Source of the DNA: Artemisia argyi
Taxonomy: Eukaryota; Streptophyta; Magnoliopsida; Asterales; Asteraceae
Direction of reading: 5' to 3'
DNA: 64,000 nucleotides
NCBI GenBank assembly: GCA_030686995.1
Contig: CM060708.1
Span: 105,749,350 to 105,813,349 of the forward strand
Position 1 is the first letter of the stretch; every line of letters begins with the position of its first letter. Positions 57,216 through 64,000 of this stretch are shown in pieces. The notes below the pieces were generated by a model. That model made no database searches and was not told the DNA's origin. It saw only the letters and a program-made list of their open reading frames with translations. The position numbers and the translations under genes are program-made.

Positions 57216-60200
57216 TAGTTTCTTCAAACATATCCAAGGGTTCTTTGTAACCCAACATGTGCTCTGAGCATCCACTGTCAATTATGCCTCTATTTCCCAT
57301 GTTCTTAAGTGAATGATCCTGCACATTAAAAAATTAAGAGATTAACTTCTCTTAAGGACCCATGCTTGTGCAGGCTTGGGTCTCCCTTGTGGATCCACAT
57401 ACTTGTATGTGTTGTAGGAACAAGATCCACAGATGCTGCTTTGGGACATATAGGTAAGTTCTCTCTCAAATGGATCCCATTTCCAGCAATCTAAGTCCTT
57501 AACAGCAGACTCCCTTTTCCCTTTGCAGCATTTGAATTTGACACTTTTGCTGCATTATTGACACTGGGTCTTCTCACAAGTGAATGTGATTTAGCAAAAT
57601 TGTTTCTTTGATTAATTTGGTTCACCTGTGACAAGGTTCTCCTAACAGGTGAATGAGACTTAATAGAATTGCTTTTCTGACTTTTTATGTTCACCTGTGG
57701 TCTTTTATAGTAAGTACTAGTAGGTTTTTGTTGTTTAGTTTGAATTGATTTATCATTAGCATAATCAAAAGTACCATTAGGCTTAAAATTTTGCCTACCA
57801 GAATTAAAATTTTGTTGAACAGAATTAACTTGTGACCTACCAGCACTGATTAATACTGGTCTTGGAATAAACTTATTTGCATGATTAATCCTGTTGGCAT
57901 TATTCCATACTGGTTTAAACATAACATTACCAGTGTTAATCACTTTTTGTTTCTTTAATTCAGCTTCTTTAGCCATTCTCTTTTCATGAAAGTCACAATC
58001 CCTTACTAAATGGCTAATACTACCACACATAAAGCAACTTTTCTGACCATAACAATAACCTGCTCCAAACACTTTTTCCTTTTTCCTATTCCTTTTAGGT
58101 GTCTCTTGGTTATTTACTTGCTGCCTAGGAGATTTTATGTGAGTTTCACAACTAGGTTCAACAGGTTTTGGCTTACTTTCAGACATAACAGATTTGTTAG
58201 GTTTAGATTTTGACGCTTCTCTTGGGATACTTTCTGGTTCTGATTCGGTGTGCTCAGAGATGTTTTTAGTGGATCCTTCATTGTCATCAGACTGATAGGT
58301 AGAATATTCACTGGTTTTGTCTTCTGAGACATTTGTTTCAGACACTTGGGGTCCCTTTTTACCATAAATATACAATGACTCATCAAAATCTTTTTCTGGT
58401 AGAGGAGTGTAGTCTCCACTTACAGGAGGTGGAACTCCTTTAAAGTTCTCAGATTTTACAAATCTTTTGTATATATGTTGACCCACAAGATCTTCTTCTT
58501 TACAACTAAAAATAGTGTTTTCCATTTGTTCTTCATAACTTAAGACCTCACTATTTGATTTTATCTCACATCCTACTCCTACTTTGCTGGTTGATCTCAT
58601 TCCTGAATCAATTAACCTAAATAGGTTTTTATTTGAATTTTCCCATGTGTAAACCATTTTCTCTAAGTATTCTTTATCATTTAATGCCTTTATGCCAATT
58701 CTTCTACACTTTTTCAGTTTTTCATCTTTTAAATAAATTGCATTAGCCTAAAAGGGAAGTTTTGATTTTAATTGGCTAGCTGATTGTGAAGATTAACAAT
58801 TTGAGCCTCTAAAGTTTTAACAGCATTTTCATAAGCACAAATTTTTACATTCTATTCTTCTATTTGATTTTTTTGTTCATCACAAAGAGATTTAACACTA
58901 TTATATGAATCAATGCATAGTTTAGAACATAGGGATACCTCAGAATTTGAGCTAAGTTTCATAAGAGTATGATTGGTTAGATCGTCTTTCTCCTGTTGCT
59001 CTCCCCAGTTAACAACACCATCATCCATTGTCAGCAAACCAACTTGATTCTTTTCTTTCTTTTGTATCTCTTCCTGGCTTTGATTGATGGAGTCCCTTCT
59101 TTTCTTCTCATCAGGATTCCATTTTGCTGGAGATTCCCTAGCAAAATGACCAGTATTGTTTTACTTATAACACTAAGGGTACATTTCGTAGGACGTAATG
59201 AAATGTCAAATGAATGGAATAAACAACGTAACGGAATAAATAGTGTAATGTAATTATTCATTACAATTATTAATCATGTTTGGTTTGTTTGATAAGACGT
59301 AATGAATCATAATAGAAAGACTAAAATGCACCCATTAATGATAGAAAGTTTATTTAATATGGTTAGTTATTGATGGGATTTTATGTGATTTTGATTTCAT
59401 TATGGATGTAATGAAAAAAAAAGCAAGGGGGCCTAGGGAATGATTTTGTTGTAATGGGTCATTCATTGTAATGAAACATTACATTCCATATATGTAAGCA
59501 AACAAAATTTTATCATTCCAATGTAATTATCATTTCCATTCACCCTTTGATTACAACGTATCAAACGCTACGTTAAGCTTTGTCTTATCAAAACCAACTT
59601 GTGTCTTCCCATCAAACCTTAAGTTTCTACCAATTATTTTGTATAGCCTTTTCATCCTTAGTGTAATCATTGCCAATTGCCAGTTTATATCCATCTATTC
59701 AATGTCATCATCATTTATCTACTCAAGATCTTCATTGATAAGATCTATGTCATTTGACCTTCTTGAAAATAATGAATATATAACTTCATTAGCAAATCCT
59801 GCAAGGACCTCCCTTTCTCTCTGTTTGTTTGAAGAAGTGCCATAGCCGCCAGAACTAAAACCACCAGAATTAACTTTGCCAGTACTGCTCTTGCTTTGTC
59901 CCACAAAAGCAACATTAGCTGCACTAGTTGATGCCATTGAAGCCCGATTGATTTCTTGTTTAAACACCTTCAGGTTTTTGTACAAATCATCAATTGACCA
60001 AGTGTCAACATCTTCCTTCATTCTCATGGTCATGGCCACAGTTGAACATTCATTTGGTAAAGTCCTGAGAAAGTTTTTATTTGCATCCTCAGCAGGTACA
60101 CCTGAAGCATGAGCTTCCAATTAGGAGAGGATATGTTGGAACCTGTCATAACCTTTTGCTAGCCCTTCAGAGCTTGAGTTAGCATTGCCTCCAAATTTGG

Positions 60201-60636
60201 TTCTTATTGCTTCCCAAATCTCCTTTGCATCATCCATCCCATGAAACCTCTGTAGATGTTCCGTTGGGATGGCCATCAGAAGGATGGTTTTTGACTTTCT
60301 TTTCTTCTCTACAACATGAATTTTTGAAGCAGTGAGTAGTGGAAGTACTTTAACTGTACCATCCTTACTAACAGAGACCTTTTTCTTTGAATTTCCATTC
60401 TGAATCACTTTCCATACATCAATGTCAATGTACTCAAGATAGTGCTCCATATCCATGGCCCAGATATCATACTCCTCCTTCTTAAGAATTAGGAGTTTGA
60501 TATTGGATATATTGGTTGTAGCAGGTACAATCTGTTGTTGTTTTGTTTTCCCACTATCTGAAGCAGCATCTTCATGATTTTCTTCTTTAGACTCACAGTT
60601 TTGGCTAGAGAATGCATCATTACCAGGAATAGACAT
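57216..60636 (-). pseudogene. gag: Element G gag and protease start, broken
   Basis: On the minus strand the capsid part (60636-59719) has SNIKLLILKKEEYDIWAMDM, EYIDIDVWKVIQNG, KTILLMAIPTEHLQRFHGM and IWEAIRTKFGGN, then FLRTLPNECSTVAM. A TAA replaces glutamine near 60121. The first zinc-knuckle region (TGHFARESPAKW) is cut by a MITE at 59177-59573, and its second cysteine codon is a stop. The 388-codon frame 58657-57491 is Ser/Glu-rich and then carries a second knuckle, CFMCGSISHLVRDC. Downstream, GIIDSGCSEHMLG is the protease catalytic motif of Copia elements (D-S-G). Coding then jumps to an accessory ORF end. Confidence 0.82.
59177..59573. mobile_element. Probable Tourist-like MITE (PIF/Harbinger type)
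   Basis: A 397-bp non-coding insertion in the gag zinc-knuckle region, flanked by TAA on both sides (59174-59176 and 59574-59576). The ends are imperfect inverted repeats: GGGTACATTTCGTAGG at the left, and ACGTAGCGTTTGATACG as the complement of the right, both continuing to GTAAT. A TAA duplication and a GGG(T/C)-N-TTTG-like end fit Tourist-like MITEs. Gag coding resumes on both sides. The repeats are degenerate, so the exact class is uncertain. Confidence 0.6.
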
Positions 60637-60704
60637 CTTTTAGGATTTGTGAGTGATTGGTTTGTTTGTGGTTTTGTGTTTCTTCTTACTCAGAGTCCCT
60701 CTAT

Positions 60705-60718
60705 TGGCTCTGATGACA
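60705..60718 (-). promoter_or_regulatory. Element G primer binding site
   Basis: The minus strand reads TGTCATCAGAGCCA, two bases from the usual tRNA-Met site, 2 bp after the LTR end. Confidence 0.65.
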
Positions 60719-60720
60719 CT

Positions 60721-60923
60721 TGTAGGTCCAAAAGTTCTTGATCTAAGCAGCCTTTGTAAGACAATAGACACCTTGAATAAATCCAAACTATCTATATGAG
60801 AAAATCTAAAGGATGTATACTTGATGTTAACGTGGAATATTAACAAAAGCAGTAAAAACAACACAGAGAATTACTAACTTTATATTTTCTACTAAACTTG
60901 AAAACTTAGCGTAGAACACAATG
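60721..60923 (-). repeat. Element G 5' LTR, truncated
   Basis: 203 of 485 bp remain, namely the part next to the primer site. Similarity to 52083-52285 ends at CACAATG. U3 and the TATA box are lost. Confidence 0.85.
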
Positions 60924-61029
60924 TGATGCGTGGGATTGCGCCTACGCAAAAGGTTTTACCTCTCGAGGGATCTCGAGAAGCTTGCAATCCCCACCAGGAA
61001 GTGTACCTGACCGATGTAGTATAGTGTAG
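60924..61029. other. Orphan 106-bp spacer with nested inverted repeats
   Basis: Unrelated to both neighbours. GGGATTGC (60932-60939) pairs with GCAATCCC (60984-60991), and inside lies TCTCGAG-GGAT-CTCGAGA (60961-60978), so the strand can fold into a two-part hairpin. Origin unknown. Confidence 0.6.
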
Positions 61030-64000
61030 TGTAACAATTCGCAATTTTAGGTTAATTACTATTCCCGAAAAATTTCACTATTCATTTTTACTATTCACTT
61101 TTACTATTCATTTTTCCAAAATTTGATTTTTATTTCATATTCTCGTGTGATAAATCATTTCCATGGAAAATTAAAAGTTTGACACTCATCAGATCATTTT
61201 CGCGATAGTTAGTAAGGAACTACACGTTTTAGGGTAAAACGTCATTCAAAAATTCTACGCACAACGAAACTCGACCGCGTTAATTTTCCCCACATCAGAA
61301 AAATGTTTGATACACTCATGATTTATTTGAGAATTAATCATGACTGAGAAAAATGTGACCAAATAAACCTCGGCCGTGAAAAACAGGAACTTTCATTTTT
61401 AAGCGTTTTTACTTAGCCATAACCTTAGCCTATACCTGCACCGCGTTTCTAAAACGATTTGAGTTTTCACATTTTTGGAAAAAGTCAACATATTTTTCCC
61501 TCCTCCTTTGACCAAAAATCATTCCTTGATTTTATAAATCATTCCTTGATTTTTTAGACTTACGGTTTTATGTCTTAAAGATATTAAATACCAACCGACA
61601 CTAAACTGAGCCCAGTCTAGACATTATAAGTCATTTTAAATTATTATTATCGTATTAGAAAAGTAACATTTTACTTTTCTCAATTTTATACATTATTCGT
61701 ACGTTTTACATATTACGCGTTTTAGACCCGTGTTTCCAGTTTGAGCAGGGTTTTAGCACCCCAATGGAACCTACCACTCATTTTATATTTTATTATGGAG
61801 TGTATTCACATGTTTAACCATACTTTCAAGTTCCATATTTTTACGATACCCGGTTTTACGTTTTGAGGCTTAATCATTTACGGTTAGCATTTCCCGGAGC
61901 CAAAACTAACACAATATCTAGGATAATATCATCCAAAGCACACCTCACCCCCTTATCCATTCCAAACCGCCATAGGGGGGGGGGGTAGTCACCCTTGGTG
62001 TGGCATAATCTCATGCTAAGTTATCTAAGATGATTACATGTGTTTAAACTTGTCTTGGAAGCTTCGACTAGTCCAAGTTTCTAACCTCCTCAAGCTACTA
62101 TAAAAGCCCCCTCCCCCTCCTTATGCCGTCCCATATCACCCTCACCATCACTTCACACTTAGCTAATTTTTTTCCAAGTTACAAGCAAGATTCAAGTACT
62201 TCATCAACATAGAAACCCTAGCTTGGTTTTAGGTAATCAAAATACTTCCAAACCATATAAACTTTGGTGATTCTCTTGAGTTTGAATCCACTCAAGTCAC
62301 CTCAACTTTCATCATCTCTCTTTCAAGAATACAAGTGTAGAAAGATTGCTTGAAGTGAAGTAGGGTGAAGCTTAAGTCTATCAAAGTCCTTACCTTACAT
62401 GTTAACTTCCTTTCTTAATTGAAAGCCAAAAGTTGTAAGGAAAACCCTAACATACTTCTTGTTAAATATCATATTCATGTTATTTACATATCATTCATGC
62501 TATATTTTGTCTTGTGATCATGTCCATGATGTATAAAAATGAGTAAAACAAGTTATTGTAAATGATTGTTAAGTTAAGTTATTTGAACAAGTAAACTAGT
62601 GACTTTCTTGGTAAAATCTGATCAAAATGATAAAATTATGATATTGGACCATTACATATTGTAGTAGAGGATTTAACAAGGAAACCATAGCAATTTGAAC
62701 CACCTAAAACAAGTACACGAGTCAAAAGTTATGACCATTTGAAGTTACCAAAACTTTGCGGCAAAACTGCCTAAAAACCTTCTGTGACAGAACCTTAAAC
62801 GCACAAAAAGAGGCCCTTCTAGTCCGTTTCATCAAAAAATTAAAACCCGAAAGTTGCCTGGAATCACGTTTTCTTCAAAAACTTGGGGCACGTATCCAGA
62901 AAACCAATAACGAATGAGATTTTCTTCAGTTTCTTAACAACTATTTTATATATATAAGTCACTATATAATAGTTGTGGTTTAATAAGACCAAGAGGTCTA
63001 ATGACCTAGATTCAAGACCACAGCCATGGCTAAAGCCAAGATTGAGTCTCAAGACCATGGAACAATGACCAAAGGTCACGGCAAGGCCATGACTAAATGA
63101 CCATATAAACATACCTAGGCGAAAACATGAGCTAAAGAGTTAGCGATAACTTAAACATACAATTTGGATCTACTCCATTAAAAGAACCATGAGATCTTAC
63201 AAGTAATCGTCATAACAAGATTAAAAAACTCATTTTAATAACAATCTTCATGTAAAAATAAACTTTCCTAAGTTTATTCAAATATGTGACATGTAACTTT
63301 TCGGATCAAAACTTATATATATATATATATTTTATCAAATACTACACTAGTAGGGAGCCTCACGTGAGGAGTTCATTAAGTAAGCCGTCGAGATGAGTTG
63401 TGGATTTATGAATTAAAGTGTCCTGGCTCCTCGAACGTTTACTACAAGACTTCTGAATTATGTCGGCCCGAATGGTAGTAAACGATATATAAACTATACA
63501 TGTTTCATGAACCATTTCTTTTCAAAGACTTACACTATACTAAGTACTACATCATGGACTAAATGCAAGACATATATAGGCAATTATTCGTATTCTTAGA
63601 CATTATTCCAAACCTAAGTTGCAACAATTTTTCTAGGTTGCTCGTAGAAGTTCTCACGGCATATCCATCATTCTCATTATACATCATCCAACTCACGGTG
63701 AGTTCATAGCCCCACTTTCCATTACTTAATTGTTTTACAAACCCTTGGGGGGAATACATGCTATTTTAAACCGAACACAATGCTTTTCAATTGTATGCTT
63801 GCCTGATTGTTTTATTATCACTAAGTACTATCCTTGCTAAAACCAATATCCCTTATTATGAACCATTTAATCACTAGTAATAGTGAGCGCGAATATTGTG
63901 AATAGGCCTATTGGGATTGACGAATCCCATTTGTATTGACTAAGTTCAAATAAATGCACTAATATTTGAGATTTAGGTATGTTAGCAAAGTACCTACCGG
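61030..64000 (+). repeat. Element H: start of another long LTR (incomplete)
   Basis: Begins TGTAACAATTCGC and has ACTATTCA words (61056-61111) and a 5' part reminiscent of element A's LTR. A TATA box lies at 62099-62106 (TATAAAAG). From about 63345 it resembles the C LTR (TAGGGAGCCTCACGTGAGGA and later text). It runs off the window, so neither end position nor interior is known. An 11-base G run lies near 61976-61986 and a TA run at about 63312. Frames of 82 and 66 codons on the minus strand look accidental. Confidence 0.7.
62099..62106 (+). promoter_or_regulatory. TATA box of element H LTR
   Basis: CTACTATAAAAGCCCCCTCC, followed by a C/T-rich stretch, as at the C LTR promoter. Confidence 0.45.

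Larger units (their letters stand above)
52083..60923 (-). mobile_element. Element G: Copia derivative with gag and accessory ORFs but no pol
   Basis: Minus-strand element. Its 3' LTR (52083-52567) is complete and its 5' LTR (60721-60923) is cut. The interior contains, in element order, primer site, gag, protease fragment, carboxyl end of one accessory ORF, a spacer, a second accessory ORF, a hairpin-bearing tandem repeat and a polypurine tract. Integrase, RT and RNase H are absent. Its left end lies inside the plus-strand accessory ORF. The right flank is unrelated sequence, so no target duplication can be seen. The cut 5' LTR has lost U3 and TATA, so this copy cannot make its own genomic RNA. 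Confidence 0.82.

Noticed and set aside
60640..60864. 74-codon frame, also seen as 68 codons at 52020-52226
   Set aside because: Both are translations of the element G LTR; the shared text is LTR sequence, not a protein gene.
61030..64000. Expressed host gene in the right-hand 3 kb
   Set aside because: A TATA box and C/T-rich leader are present, but the sequence matches LTR modules of A and C and has no long or domain-bearing frame.
1..64000. Prokaryotic systems (operons, CRISPR, phage defence)
   Set aside because: The whole window is plant LTR retrotransposon sequence with tRNA-primed replication signals; no bacterial-style gene cluster or direct-repeat/spacer array was seen.

Overview
This window is repeat-rich nuclear DNA from a flowering plant. 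No bacterial gene, ordinary plant gene, tRNA, rRNA or CRISPR array could be supported. Nearly everything is LTR retrotransposon: Ty3/gypsy of the Athila, Tat and chromovirus-like types, and Ty1/copia. The Copia gag and accessory reading frames resemble, from memory only, protein families very common in Asteraceae (Anthemideae such as Tanacetum, Artemisia and Chrysanthemum). An Asteraceae source is therefore my best guess, unverified by any search.

Layout. (1) 1-2757: minus-strand Athila-type element with LTR, primer binding site, leader and a gag fused to an integrase end by deletion. (2) 2758-45267: a decayed plus-strand Tat-type element (RT, RNase H, second RNase H, integrase) split into three pieces by two insertions. 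Insertion C (3074-21584, target duplication tagcg) is a non-coding, large-LTR element whose 5' LTR is itself split by D (4318-12883, minus strand, duplication gtttt). Insertion B (22503-42740, duplication gttgt) carries a gag, and its 3' LTR is split by A (32518-41349, duplication cgtaa). A has an intact gag, almost no pol, and nearly identical LTRs. Removing C and B leaves about 3.75 kb of Tat sequence whose pol reads on across both sites. (3) 45268-52082: plus-strand Copia material, namely an LTR, a broken gag, an unrelated second LTR-like segment and an accessory ORF. (4) 52083-60923: minus-strand Copia derivative G with gag, a protease fragment and two accessory-ORF regions but no integrase or RT. 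A probable Tourist-like MITE interrupts its gag. (5) 61030-64000: start of another long LTR (H) that runs off the window.

How the parts relate. A, B and D use the same kind of initiator-tRNA-Met primer site and the same polypurine tract, and share LTR modules in different combinations. None has a usable polymerase, so any movement needed enzymes supplied in trans. LTR divergence agrees with the nesting: D is younger than C, and A is younger than B. The most notable signals are a hairpin beside the polypurine tract that is conserved with paired base changes, mosaic LTRs, a very young gag-only element, a noncanonical TA...CA LTR, deletion joints at short homologies, and several unlisted tandem-repeat and palindrome systems in leaders, U3 regions and 3' UTRs.
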